DNA of 64,000 bases. Source: Rhododendron vialii (Eukaryota; Streptophyta; Magnoliopsida; Ericales; Ericaceae). The notes below the pieces were generated by a model. That model worked only from the letters and a program-made list of their open reading frames with translations, was not told where the DNA came from and did not search any database. Positions within the stretch are counted from its first letter, which is position 1, and the number at the start of each line of letters is the position of its first letter. The stretch is from assembly GCF_030253575.1 (NCBI RefSeq), contig NC_080558.1:40203111-40267110 (forward strand). Reading direction: 5' to 3'. The position numbers and the translations under genes were made by a program. Positions 46,501 to 58,090 of the stretch are shown here, piece after piece.

Positions 46501-49413
46501 AGATTAAATTTTACTGTTGCTGAAAATTTTCAGCACACAGATGGGACTGTGGAGGGACTCGAGGGCGATATTGAGCAAACGGTGGCCCAGAGAGATGATT
46601 TCACATCTGTTCTTGGTCTTGCCGAGACATTGGCACTTTCTAGAGACTCTCGTGTGACAGATTTTGCGAAAATGCTTTACACGATTTTGTTTAGATGGTA
46701 TGCGGATGAGTCTCATCGATTGAGGATGGTTAAGAGACTTGTTGACCGTGCCACTAGTGCAACAGGGAGTAGTCGTGAGGTAGACTTAGATTTGGAAGTT
46801 TTGGTAATTTTGTTGTGTGAGGAGCAAGAAATTGTTAGACCAGTTCTGAGCATGATGAGGGAGGTTGCTGAAATTGCAAATGTTGATCGGGCGGCTCTTT
46901 GGCATCAGTTATGTGCCAGTGAAGACGAGATCATTCGTATTCGTGAAGAAAGAAAAGCTGAGATCTCCAATATGGTTAAAGAAAAAGCTACCATATCACA
47001 AAGGCTGAGTGAATCTGAGGCAACTAATAACCGGCTTAAGGTAACTTTTTGTTCAGAATCGTGATATATGTATTTCTTCTGCTTAATTGTTATGGGTGTG
47101 TTCTGAATTGACACCTCCATGAAATGGCAGTCTGATATGAGGGCTGAGATGGATCGTTTTGCCCGGGAAAAGAAGGAGCTCATGGAGCAGTTACAAGAAG
47201 TTGAGAGTCAACTTGAATGGCTTCGCTCTGAACGGAAGGATGAAATTGGAAAGCTCAACTCAGAGAAGAAAGTTCTTCAGGATCGTTTGCATGATGCAGA
47301 GACCCAGCTTTCCCAACTAAAGTCCCGGAAACGTGATGAATTGAAGGTGCGCAAATTTCATTTGTAGTTGCCCAACCTTTTGTGCTCCCATAGTTAACTG
47401 GAAAGAAGATTCTCAACTAACCAATTGGCCAAGCCCAGTCAGCCAGAATACTTGTTCCTCACTAGGGAGGTACAACAAGGGTTCAATTCTTGCTTGTGGC
47501 AAGATTCCCCATCTCGCTATTGCCTGTAATTCACTTAAACAAAAAGAAAGATAAGAATATTTTTACTGCATTTGATGTTTGAAATTCTTAACTATACCAT
47601 TAAGGGGCTTTCACAAAAGTTTATCGTGTGGAAACTGGCTGTGGTGTTTCTGAGGAACTTTCTTTACCAATTTTTTTCCTTTTGTTTTGTATTTTTTCTT
47701 TTGTTGTGAGGGCGGGGGGATTCTTCACTTAGCATTTAGCACCCTTTCGAAGACGAGGATGTACATGTTAGCATTACGTTAATGAAATGCTATAAGTGGT
47801 AAGTTTGCGAGTTCTATGTACACACCAGATGATGATTTGTGGTCTCAACACTTGCACAAGTAAACAACAGTTTTAGTATAAGATTTTGTTGATGATATGT
47901 TATTTTTGTATGCTTTATCGGTTTGTCTTCCTCGCAAAGTTCGTTCCTTATGCCTTTCGTGATATCATTCTTTTTGATGTCTCAGAGGGTAGTTAAGGAA
48001 AAAAATGCTCTCGCTGAAAGGTTGAAGAATGCTGAAGCTGCACGGAGAAGATTTGATGAGGAATTGAAACGCTATGCCACAGAAAAATTGACTCGAGAAG
48101 AAATCCGGAAGTCACTTGAGGATGAAGTCCGACGTTTGACCGAAACAGTTGGACAGACTGAAGGTGAAAAACGTGAGAAGGAAGAACAAGTTGCTCGTTG
48201 TGAAGCATACATCGATGGGATGGAAGCCAAGTTGCAGGATTGTCAGGTTTTTACCTTTAATCTAGCATGCTTTTTTTGGGTGTTTCAGTCATATGCTGCT
48301 GGTTTTCTTGTAGGGCTAAACATTTGAATATCCGTTGATTTGATCAGCCATCTTGTCGTGTCTTTCCCTCTATCTATCAGGGCTATTCATTATAACCTAG
48401 ATTTACATTAAGTTGTACTTAAACTTCTAGGTGATATCTCAAAGTGGCCTGATTTAGAACTCAAGTCTTATTGTTGGCCTTCTTCATTGACAATTTTGAC
48501 CATTAAGTGTAAGTTCTTGATGTTAATTGGTTGGACCCCGTTCCATAAAATTTGTGGGTGGAAGAGCAAATGCGGTCCATTTTACGTAAGCTAATACGCT
48601 AGCGATTTTTATGCTTTGGGATGCATGTTCTGAAGCATGGTTGCCTCTGTACTGAAATAGTAATTTAGCAATCTAAAGCAATCCCCAACTTTTTCCCATT
48701 TAATTTCCTTTGGAGATCAGAAGTCAAATATGATAACTTACTGTATAGAGTCCAACATTGACATCATAAATGGTACGCAATGCTACTAGAAATGCGTTGT
48801 CTGTGAAATAGATGAGTAGTACTTAAATTTAGGAAATGTTTATTCCTTGAAAGAAGCAGTCTACTTCTATATCATATATTTATGGGATTTAGCTTACCAT
48901 GGATCTGTTCTTGTTCCTTGTACAAAAGAGTTTGCTCTATCACCTGTTTGTTCCCATGCAAATATTTTTGTGAGTCATCTGTCTCTCTTAAGTTTCTATT
49001 GTTAGAGTCCTGAAGTATAGCATGACTAATCAACCTCCTCTCCGTTTCAGCAATACATTCACAGCCTAGAGGGTTCACTACAGGAAGAAATGTCGCGGCA
49101 TGCCCCTCTATATGGTGCAGGCTTGGAAGCTCTGTCAATGAAGGAGCTGGAGACTATTTCACGCATCCATGAAGAAGGGCTGAGGCAGATCCATGCCCTC
49201 CAACAGCGTAAAGTTACGAGTCCCGCAGGTAGCCCTCTTGTGGGCCCCCACTCCCTCCCACACCCTCACGGATTCTACGCTGCTGCTGCCACTGCCCCAC
49301 CACCTGTGGCTGTCGGTATGCCGCCTCCTCTTGTCCCTAATGGGGGTGTTGGGATACACAGCAACGGGCATGTGAATGGTGCCGTTGGGTCGCCGTGGTT
49401 CAACCATGCTTGA
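40573..49413 (+). CDS. Four-MATH-domain (TRAF-like) coiled-coil protein, ten exons
   Basis: Exons are 40573-41947, 42445-42918, 43013-43314, 44415-45146, 45291-45575, 45825-45986, 46105-47040, 47131-47346, 47986-48246 and 49051-49413. All junctions are in frame, giving 1701 residues. After a Ser/Pro-rich N-terminus come four MATH/TRAF-C domains at about 83-215 (CRWTISNFPRVK), 246-380 (GKFTWKVHNFS), 413-565 (GKFTWRIENFT) and 581-717 (SSFTWKVENFL). An acidic linker, a helical region and a long coiled coil (about 1325-1580) follow, with a Pro/Ala/Gly-rich tail. This matches the large plant TRAF-like proteins of the At2g25320 type. MATH domains bind partner proteins; the plant TRAF relatives known best regulate immune-receptor turnover and autophagy, but the role of this class is not established. 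The start at 40573 is chosen because upstream codons are (CT)n leader. Confidence 0.92.
44193..44262 (-). pseudogene. tRNA-Ile-like remnant or SINE head in MATH intron 3
   Basis: On the - strand, TTAGCTCAGCTAGATAGAGC (D arm/A-box), then CATGCTGATAATGCG (anticodon arm with GAT) and AAGGTCGCAGGTTCTACACC (variable loop and T arm/B-box) follow the layout of a plant tRNA-Ile. The acceptor ends do not pair, and the T-loop lacks GTTCGA, so a functional tRNA is unlikely. A dead tRNA copy or the head of a SINE fits better. Confidence 0.55.
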
Positions 49414-49817
49414 AACCCCCCTCGCGGTTGGTTGACCCCTTCTGTCAATTTAGGTGATAGAGGTGGGTTTTCTTCCATATTTTGAGATTTTTTAATTTTT
49501 ATCTTACATTGGCATTTGGCTGGGTAGGGCTGTTGGAACGCTTGGTTGGAAAAATCAATAATGCAGAGGAGATTTCTGGAGATAGGTGGGATTAGAAGGG
49601 GGCAATGCTTTGGTGAAATTTAGCTGTTGTAAGGAAAGTGAGTCCAATAGTACTAACAATTGCAAATGCCACACTTTATCTCAATTCTTTTCCCTATATT
49701 AATGAAAGGCATCGAGAAAGTTTTTCCTACTTTACCTCGTCTAATTCTACGTCCTTTTTAGTACTTTCTCCTTGATTGCACGAATGTTATGTTTGCGCAC
49801 ACAAACCCAAGTTTTAG
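49414..49817 (+). other. 3' UTR and flank of the MATH gene
   Basis: This is untranslated sequence after the stop. No perfect AATAAA was seen; AATAATG (about 49558) and AATGAAAGG (about 49701) are the nearest poly(A)-like signals. Confidence 0.4.
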
Positions 49818-49887
49818 GCGGGTGGAGTGGTAGCTCGACGATAGGATCACTCCCATGCATTTGGTGAAAGTTCAAATCTCACTCACC
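49818..49887 (+). repeat. tRNA-like SINE head remnant
   Basis: GCGGGTGGAGTGGTAGCTCG resembles a Pol III A-box region. AAAGTTCAAATCTCACTC about 35 nt on contains a good B-box core (GTTCAAATC). Together they form a tRNA-like unit of about 70 bp without proper acceptor pairing. No body or tail was identified. Confidence 0.4.
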
Positions 49888-49939
49888 AGTGGCGGACGCA
49901 TGAGAATGGAGGCACAGGGATAAATGAGAATGGAGGCAC

Positions 49940-50240
49940 GAGTGTACCTATAGGGTGAACGGGGACCGAGGAATAGAGAAAATCTCTGGACCCGAGCAAT
50001 CAGCTGAGTGGCAATGAACGCAAGAGCCGACTTCTCGGCAGTCCTACTATCATGGAGACAGGAAAGAAGTTGAGGGCGTGTGAAAGTACATTTGTCTATG
50101 CGTAGTTTTCCTGATCCATCCAAGGCACGAATGACTAGATCGTCGGAGGACAATTTCCGGTCGACCAACATCGACGGGTGTATCCCCAACGATTTCCTTC
50201 CTGCGCAGGTTTGCGAGTCCGAAGATTGACCATCATCTTT
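49940..50240 (-). pseudogene. Unassigned coding-like fragment
   Basis: I do not recognise this. On the - strand about 65 codons have a protein-like composition (IHPSMLVDRKLSSDDLVI, then ALDGSGKLRIDKCTFTRPQL, then AEKSALAFIATQLIARVQ). A plausible upstream continuation in the same frame reads KDDGQSSDSQTCAGRKSLG. It lacks a start, splice sites and a known domain. It may be a captured or decayed gene piece. Confidence 0.25.
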
Positions 50241-51012
50241 TCCACGTGAAGGGGACTTGAAGTGGGATCCTCAAGTACTCGGTTCTCATAACTATTTGTC
50301 TGCGCGTACAGATAGTACCGGAACAGAGGCATTGCGCAATGTGTATATAAATTGTTGGTGTATGTTCAAATGTTCAGCGTCGAACCAAAAGTCTATAGAA
50401 AAACATTCATAGGAATTTGTGAAGGCGCGCTATTTGCTTCAAATAAGTAGCTTCGGAGACAACTGACTTTTTAAGATTTGCAAAGTTTGTTGTGTTCCAT
50501 GAGGGGTTTTCTTCTCGATCGAGTTTTGCACAAGCTGATTCGAACACTCTAAGTCACCAGATCCTTACATATTGAAGAAAGTCTTACAACACAAAAACTC
50601 AAATATACAATACGTTGACCAAATGCATGAACCACAATAATACAGTCGCGAATGATTATTATACATCTTTTTATTGCTTCATTCTAGTACATAGCTGAAA
50701 AATAAATTTGAAGCATTTTCCCCATTCCAAATTAAATGTCCGGTTAGCAAAACGAGGACTTAAAAGTAATACGTTTTTTTACAAGAAAAAATGCCAATTT
50801 TTTCCATCAAATAAAAGAACTCATGGATATCTAGTCAATTGTTTCTTGGAAAATTCGTATTATTTTTAGTTCTCGTTTTGCGGACTTGACATTTATTTTG
50901 AGACAGAAGGAGTAGAACTTATGCACGGATTCACCAATGCCATTAATGTGCATCTTAAAACGTTATTACTACGTCTTGTAGTAGCACAATACACACGATT
51001 TCTTCTTCATCT
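50241..51012. other. Intergenic DNA, no gene seen
   Basis: AT-rich sequence with no recognisable coding or repeat structure. Confidence 0.4.
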
Positions 51013-51630
51013 TGTGAAGTACTACGTTTTAGGTGAGAATATACGCCGTGGTGAAAACATTCCTGTGTATCTGTTGAGCATTCAGACATCAGGTTTATTA
51101 ATTAAAAAATATACTAAAAAAAACAGCAAAGCTCAATATTAGGATAATACTAAATAAATTAATCACTAAGATGAAGTACGTACGTTTTGGGTGAGAATAT
51201 GCGCCCAGGTGAAAATATTCCTGTGTACCTGTTGAGCATTAAAACATCAGGTTTATTAAAAATATACTCACTAAAAAAAAACAGCAAGCTCAATATTAGG
51301 AAAATACTCAATGAATTAATCACTAAGATGAAGTCCGTATGTTTTGGGTGAAAATATACACCTGGGAGAAAACATTTTTGTATACCTGTTGAGCATTTAG
51401 ACATCAAGCTTATTAAAAAATTTCTAAAAAAATAGCAAGCTCAATATTAGGAAAATACTCAATAAATTAATCACTAAGATGAAGTACATTTTGGGTGAGA
51501 GTGAAAACATTCTTGTGTAGCTGTTGAGCTTTTAGATATCAGGTTTATTAAAAATATACTTCAAAAAAAAAAAAATGCTACTATATAGGAGTATTAGGCA
51601 AATACTCAATAAATTAATGTCTAGTGAATG
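51013..51630. repeat. Minisatellite array, about 150-bp unit, four copies
   Basis: Units begin near 51013, 51171, 51328 and 51479. Each runs from GAAGTAC...TTTTGGGTGAGAATAT through CCTGTTGAGCATT, ACATCAGGTTTATTAAAAA and AGCTCAATATTAGG to TTAATCACTAAG. Units are 145-158 bp with accumulating differences; the last is the most diverged. Confidence 0.9.
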
Positions 51631-51777
51631 ACAGTATTGGAACACGTAGGGAATTGGTCCGTAATGGAAACCAATTGATACGAATGAAATTTTCTCTCAC
51701 CTATATCCGGATGTAACGGTATCGGAAGCGCAAAAACCATTAGGTATTGGCTATTACATTATGCAGGGGCCGGCGTA

Positions 51778-51980
51778 TTTTTTTTGTTACTTGTTAGATG
51801 TCTAACCTGCACCCTAGTCCCGGGAGCTGTGGAAAGGTACCGCTAAGCGGCTTACAGGTGAGGCAAAGCCCATAGCACATCAAGCACTACACCAAGCACT
51901 TGCGCTCTTGACGAGAATTGAACCCTCATCTTCCATGCGGAAAGAATGAGAAAGTGTCATTGGACTACAAGCCTATTTGC
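51778..51980 (-). mobile_element. tRNA-derived SINE with 10-bp target duplication
   Basis: On the - strand the 203-bp element has an A-box-like GGCTTGTAGTCCAATGACAC and a B-box GAGGGTTCAATTCTC about 50 nt later. A non-coding body follows, then a tail ending CAAAAAAAA. GGCCGGCGTA (+ strand) flanks both sides exactly (51768-51777 and 51981-51990). It is Pol III-type and non-autonomous, mobilised by LINE machinery. It sits three bases beyond the open-frame stop of the PIRL8-like gene. Confidence 0.85.
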
Positions 51981-51993
51981 GGCCGGCGTATAT

Positions 51994-53889
51994 TTAAACC
52001 CATACTTTTAACGAAAAACAGGTACGTACCCAAAAAAGTCCGGAATAATAGACTGTAGTTGGTACGTACCTTGGGGAAGCAAGCCCGTCGATGGGTCTGT
52101 AGCTCGGCATGACGAACCCCTGGCTCTGATCTTCACGGGTCGCCCTACCACCGTGCCTCTGCCGCCCGTTGAACGTCCCATACTTAACCAGCTTCCCAAT
52201 CCACGACCTACCACTGTTCTTGGGCGACTCCTCCTCCTTGTGGGATCCCTTCATCTTCTCAGTCAAGTACTCCTTCACGGCATCCAATCCCCGTTCCACC
52301 ACTCCCGCCGGCGGAGAAACCAGCGGGTTCCCTTCCACGTTGAGCTTCTGCAGCTTCCTGAGGCACCCGAGGGAGTCCGGCAACGTCGTGATGTTGTTGT
52401 AGCTGACGTCGAGCTCGACGAGGGAGAGGAGGAGGCCGACGGAGTAGGGCAGGGTGGAGAGGTAGTGGAAGTTCTGGCTGATGTTGAGGGTCTGGAGGTT
52501 GATGAGGTTTTCGAGGTCGTCGGGGAGGGAGCGGAGGCAGTTGAGGCGGGCGTCGAGGGCGCGGAGGTTGGTGAGGTGGGAGATGGAGTGAGGGAGGTAT
52601 ATGAGCTTGTTGGAGTTCACTGATAGAGTCTTTAGGTTCACAAGCTCGAAACCTATAGTGTCTGGCAGCTTTGTTAGCTTGTTGAAGTTGGCATTCAGAT
52701 CCTCCAGTGATCTGTGTGTGTTATATTAATGAACAAGAAAAAAAATTGCAAGTGATTAGTTTTATGATATTTTTCTTGTCTTTTGCAGCCAAGCATGATA
52801 GGGGCAAAGATATTACTCACACAACAATTCAAACACAACCTCTCACATATATGTGGGGTCAACACATAGTAGTGTGTGTGAAGCCCACATGCATGTGAGA
52901 GATTATGTAAGTTGTTGTGTTTGAAATATTGTGTGAGTATCATTTTTGTTTAGAATTTGCCTATCATAATAATCCCTGAACGATAACAATTAAATTCACT
53001 CGTATTGGAAATTGAACAAGTAGTTAATGTATTACGCATTGTTGGGCATCAAAGAAAAGCTTTATTTTCATAATTTATCTCCCAAACATTACTCCTGTTG
53101 TAAAACAAAATCTGCACATATCTTCTAAATGACCCAAACACTATACATGATCAGATTTAAAGCATATTCCGACCATAATAAAAAAATCAAAAAAACCGAT
53201 AAGCAAAATGCAAAAAGCCAAAAAAATTGAGCTCTCAAACACTCCCTCAAACTAAGATAGTTAATGCTGTTTATCATATGCCTAATTAGCCTGGTCGTTT
53301 GGGGATAAGGGAAGGAGGGAGACAAAAAAAAAAGGTGTTCGTTTGTTTGAGGACTTTCCTGGATATGGGTGGGACCGGGATAAGCTTATTCGGGCAAGCA
53401 ACCCGGATTGCTCAACCCGGAGGGATAAGGAAGAAGCCCCTTTCAAGGGGATAAGTGAAGCCCACCCCAGGGGTGACACTAGCTTATACGGCTTCATAAA
53501 ATTACTAGGGAGCCATTGACCCAAAAATCCTTGATACATTTTCATAACAAATCAGAAGAGAGAGCACTTATCCAAGCACCTCTTCTATTCTCAAGACACA
53601 TTTAATTCTAATGAGATGTGAAAATGTGAACTTCAGAACTTATTATTCTTTCAAAAAAAAAAAAAAACTTCAGTACTAATGAAAGCAATATATATTTGTT
53701 AGTAAAACCAGATAATGAAAGCAATATTTGTTAAAAGCAGATATAATACACATGCTAAAACTTCAGTTGTTTTGTTACATATCTTAAAACCAGATATATA
53801 TGTGAACTTTAATACTATAAACTTCATGTTTAATACTTATGTTAAACCAGATAATGTGTTAATAATTTACTCCATTTTTTTAGGGTAAC

Positions 53890-53953
<64 letters not shown>

Positions 53954-54598
53954 TTAATCTCAATATAGTAAATCTTTATTAGCTAATAATTTACCTTTTC
54001 AAAACATATATGCAATCTTTTAATTTAATCTTTATGTCTCGGTTTCTGTGACCCAAAACCATGTTGCATAAGAACTTATTACATGGATTGGGATCTGGCC
54101 ACATGGACGCCTTAATGCCATTTTCCCATCACGTATTCACGTGGGGCTCAGGGCTTAGTATATAGGCACCACGTGTATATAGGCACCACGTGACAGTGCT
54201 TTAAGACTACTAATTCTACTTAATAAAATACTTGTGTCACAGTACCCTTGGACAGTTGGACATTGAACAGGTTATAACTTGGTACAATATTATTATTATC
54301 AGGCTCTTACGAATAATAATAATAATAATACAGTATTAATGAAGTGAAAAGAAATTTGGTCAAACCTGCAATTCTCAATAGTTGTGGGGAGTGATTCGAG
54401 AAAGTTGGCAGAGACATTCAAAGTCTTTAGCTTTGACAAACACCCAATTGAGTTTGGGAGGGATTTCAGCTGATTTGAGTGCACATCCAACACTATCAGA
54501 TTCACCATTCTTGCTGTTACTGATTCTGGTATGCTCTGAATGCATATATTCCACATGCATTTATTAATTAGTGGAGTATTATTACCTAGACCAAACAC

Positions 54599-54676
<78 letters not shown>

Positions 54677-57169
54677 TTGCAGTCAAAAGAAGACAACAGC
54701 CATTATTACAGGCTTACTGAGAAAACAGCAAAACATAAATATTTCAGATAGTGGGAAAGGGAAAAGAAAAAGAGAAACGAAGAAAACAGAAATTAATCGA
54801 CATAATCTTATTGTTCGCGGTGGCGGCTCCAGGATTTTTTAGAAGGTTGTTGAAGAATTACTCTAACTATATTCTCTCTATTAAGGAATAGAATATACCA
54901 AAAATTTTGTACTTTCTATGTCCCAAAATGATAGTCTCCAACGAAAAAACCTAGTACAATTTTTGAATCAAAAAACAAATATTTACATTCATAATTTCTC
55001 AAAATTTTCCACACCAAATTAAAGAACTAATCAAAATATTTAATTAGGTGCGAAGAAACTCGAAAACTCATGTACGAAAGCACTTTATTTTTTATTCAAA
55101 AATTGCACGTCTTTTCGGAAGAGACTATCATTTTGACACGGTGGAAGTATAATATTGCAATTAGAAAATATAGAAATACATAGAATTTTACAATTTTTCT
55201 TGACGAAATTTCTCATTTGAGCCAAACAAGATTAAATAGGTGCTACTAATATTCATTTAGGGGAAATTGAGGTGAATAGATTGGCATAGATCTTTTAGGA
55301 CATATTCTCTTCTTTTAAGAGATGTTTATACCCCGTTTCACATTTCAAAAAAAGTACTTAAAAAATAAGGACCTATTTTCAAACTTAAAAATAATGGGTT
55401 TATGAAAATAATTTTTCAATTTTTTTTTTGCAGGGTTTGATAGATTTCATTGAGATCTATAAAACTAGATCTATTTTGCATATGTTTTTTTTTATTTCAG
55501 TAAGTCTATTATTTTTAAGCTTGAAAATTACAAATAAGTAACAAAATTTTCAAGCTTCTCATCTGCGAACACAGTGGCGGCTCTGCATAGAGCTTAAGAT
55601 GGTCACATGACCACCCCAACTCATTTTTTTCTCTTCATAGGATACATGGAAAAATTGTATTATTGTATGTTAGTTCATCATTTGAACACCCAGCTCAAGT
55701 ATGAATGACACTCGACTCTCCGGATTACGGAATTTTGAAAGTGTGGATCCACAAGAAGTTGTTCTGTTGGGTTAATGTAGTACATTAATTACATGGTGCA
55801 ATCCCAAATAAAATATGTTAAGGAAACGAGAGTGAAAGTAGTGATGATCAATTGATACCCGGTCATAGGGTTGTAAACGAGCTAAAAACTTGAGCCCGAG
55901 TCCGGCTAGAGCCTTAACGAGTCGAGCTTAGTCATTTACTAAACAAGTCTTTTTAATTCAGCTGAGCCTCCCTTATAGCATGTCCAACCCATCTTACACT
56001 TTCTCCATTTTAGAGACTCAAAAAAGTATATTCTGTTCAAAAAGTAATTTTGGAGAATCAACAATTCCAATTAAATTTTCCATTTTTCACCTCCAAAACT
56101 CTCCCACATTCTTCCTCCGTTTATTATTTGATATTTTTTTTCCTCCTTCCAATATATGCCTGTTTTTTCTCATTTGAACTCATTATTCAAACCAATACAA
56201 TGATAGGATAATGCAAATGAGAAAAAATAATATTATGAGTTCAAATGGTTTGAATTTACATTTGATGTTATTTCAAAATGTATTTACATATACTTAATAT
56301 TGGACTCATTTTGAAGGTATTATTATTATCTTTCTAATAATACCAATTTTATAGAAAAAGAAGCATAATGTAAAAGTTATTTGTAATTGACGAAATTCCA
56401 AAAAAAAAAAAAAAGAATATTAGTGAATGAGAGAAATGGAGATGAACCTCCTTAGGAGGAGACCTTCCAAATATGGAGAATGAAAATTGAGTTTCCATTT
56501 TGGAGACCCCAAATGGAGATGAGTTGGAGATGCTCTTAATGAGCCGAGCTTTCGTCGAACAATTCAAGCTCTACTCGAGTCGTTTACTAAAGGAGCTGAA
56601 AACTCGAGCTCGAATTCGGCTCGTTTACTAAATGAGCTGAGTTGAGCTCGTAAACTGTTCGGTTCATTTACCGCCGTGCTACGGTCCATACAAACAGAAA
56701 CCCAAAACAAAAGTTGAATTTCCATTTCTCTTTTATTTCAAACAAATAGTACGGAGTAATTAAAAATGGAACTTTATGGGCGGCAGTAATAAAGTTGGTG
56801 TTCAAGCATCATCGTGATTGGAAAGAACTTAACATCCACCACACCACCACGGCATCACCACCACCACCAGGGCTAAGCCCAACAGAGTTATATTTATAGG
56901 AATACAATAGTAAGATGTATGTATATATATATATACACACACACATATAACATATGTACCTGAAGATTGTTAGAGGATAGGTCAAGTTTGCCGATAGTAC
57001 CGATATTGAGAGGAGAAGGATTTGGCAAAGAATCCAAACCCATCCCACTCATGTCGACTATCTCCAGTCGCCTCGCCTCTTCTTCTTCTTCCTCGGCTTC
57101 ATCAACGGGCCGCCCCCTTCTCATTTTCTTCCTTTCTCCCCACGGTCGCCTACCCTTGATCGCATCCAT
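51994..57169 (-). CDS. PIRL8: Plant intracellular Ras-group-related LRR protein (PIRL8-like)
   Basis: PIRLs are plant cytosolic leucine-rich-repeat proteins related to animal SHOC2 and are thought to act as signalling scaffolds. Exons on the - strand are 57169-56960, 54535-54366 and 52711-51994; junctions are in frame, giving 365 residues if the last exon reads to its stop. Exon 1 encodes a basic/acidic N-terminus ([20 protein letters not shown]) and the first repeat. LRRs of about 23 residues follow ([77 protein letters not shown]), then a C-terminal cap ([20 protein letters not shown]) and KLVKYG. The order matches PIRL8. A strong donor (CCCCAAG|GTACGTACC, end of exon about 52073) hints at one more, unlocated 3' exon; then the last about 25 residues are intronic. 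Confidence 0.85.
52806..52942. repeat. Foldback MITE in PIRL8 intron 2
   Basis: GATATTACTCACACAACAAT, TCAAACACAAC and CTCTCACATATATGTGG are mirrored by ACATGCATGTGAGAGA, GTTGTTGTGTTTGA and TATTGTGTGAGTATC. It is close in sequence style to the 34960-35066 element. Confidence 0.75.
53889..53952. repeat. (TAA)n microsatellite
   Basis: About 21 uninterrupted trinucleotides in PIRL8 intron 2. Confidence 0.95.
54602..54674. repeat. (GA)n microsatellite
   Basis: About 36 uninterrupted GA dinucleotides in PIRL8 intron 1, about 70 bp upstream of exon 2. Confidence 0.95.
55325..55560. repeat. Foldback MITE, family A
   Basis: TACCCCGTTTCACATTTC, then CTTAAAAAATAAGGACC and a mirrored TATTTTTAAGCTTGAAAATT with a central GATTTCATTGAGATC. 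It shares layout and several blocks with 38798-39040. It is intronic in PIRL8. Confidence 0.55.
55976..56538. mobile_element. TIR element (about 560 bp) nested in an older repeat
   Basis: TAGCATGTCCAACCCATCTT at the left and ATGAGTTGGAGATGCTCTT at the right are inverted. The AGCATCTCCAAC-type end is common in plant MITEs. Outside it, GAGCTGAG/GAGCCGAGC-rich sequence (about 55872-55975 and 56539-56690) looks like one older element split by this insertion. It lies in PIRL8 intron 1. Confidence 0.6.
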
Positions 57170-57236
57170 TCTCAGCTGCAGCTGCTGCTGCTGCTGCTTG
57201 CTTCTGATCTAACATCATCATCTTCATTCAACCCTA

Positions 57237-57245
57237 GCTATATAG
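57237..57245 (-). promoter_or_regulatory. Candidate TATA box of the PIRL8-like gene
   Basis: CTATATAGC on the - strand lies about 70 bp before the ATG at 57169 and is followed by TAGGGTTGAATGAAG, a plausible start region. The 5' leader would be short. Confidence 0.4.
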
Positions 57246-57359
57246 TAGTATTAGTAATTTAACCCACCATCAGATAACATATTAAACTAATTAAAACAAC
57301 TGGGATCCAGGGGAGAGGGGGAGAGAGAGGATTGTGACAATAAAACAATGGGTTCACCA

Positions 57360-57660
57360 TCTCTTGTACACCAACTGCACACCGTGATGTGCGGGACCCA
57401 TATCAGATTTTCACACAAATGATCAAAACCGTTCAATTTGTTCAAAATATAATTTTAAGGATTCTTGTAAAAAATAAGCTTAATCGGATATCGGTAAGAG
57501 TTCAATCAGTTCTTTACTCAATTTTTTAACAAGAAATTAACTGAAAAATCGATCAAGTCGTTACCGATATCCTAATAAGCTGGTTTTTTTTAAGGAATCC
57601 TTAAAAAAATATTTTGTACTCCAAATTAAGCGACTCTGATCATTTAAGCAAATGGTGTAC
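57360..57660. repeat. Foldback MITE
   Basis: AATTTTAAGGATTCTTGTAA, ATAAGCTTAATCGGATATCG and GTAAGAG mirror CGTTACCGATATCC, TAATAAGCTGG and AAGGAATCCTTAAAAAAAT. The outer arms (TTGTACACCAACTG / GGTGTACTCCAAGC) are weaker. It is similar to 15160-15530. Confidence 0.6.
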
Positions 57661-57710
57661 TCCAAGCAATGTACCCATAGAAGGACTCGGATTGTAGTAA
57701 TTAATAATCA

Positions 57711-58090
57711 GAAATGATATTGGTATCGATCAATATCATATTGACAGCCTATCGAGCCGCGTTGGGCCGTCTCCGGCCATCGAACGAACGATCCGAACAG
57801 TCCAAAAATTTTATAAAAAAAAACCGAGTGGCGAAGGCAAGAATCAATGGCATCCGACGTGCGTAAGTGCTCTATCCAAACACCCTATTTTTTTGTATAT
57901 ACATGTATATACATATATATAAGAAAAATAAGGTATTTGGATCAAACATCCTACACATATTAGATGACATTGATTCCCGCAAAGGCTTCCTCATTTTTTT
58001 TAAAATTTTTTTGAATGACTTGGATCATCCATTCGGTGGCTGAAGCTGGCCCGGCGCAGCAGTCGGCACAGATTCGGTATGGGAACCGTC
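57711..58090. repeat. Degenerate Mutator-type MITE relative
   Basis: It shares AATGATATTGGTA, GGGCCGTCTCCGGCCATCG, GATCCGAACAGTCC and a central TTTTTTTGTATATACATGTA with the element at 59772-60113, and has a partly mirrored right arm (GATCATCCATTCGGTGGCTG). The ends are eroded. Confidence 0.55.

Noticed and set aside
47415..47520. Possible SINE in MATH intron 8 (TTGGCCAAG ... GGGTTCAATTC)
   Set aside because: A- and B-box-like words are present, but no ends, tail or target duplication were found.
52153..52623. 156-residue + strand open frame rich in Val/Glu
   Set aside because: Antisense shadow of PIRL8 exon 3 (LRR codons).
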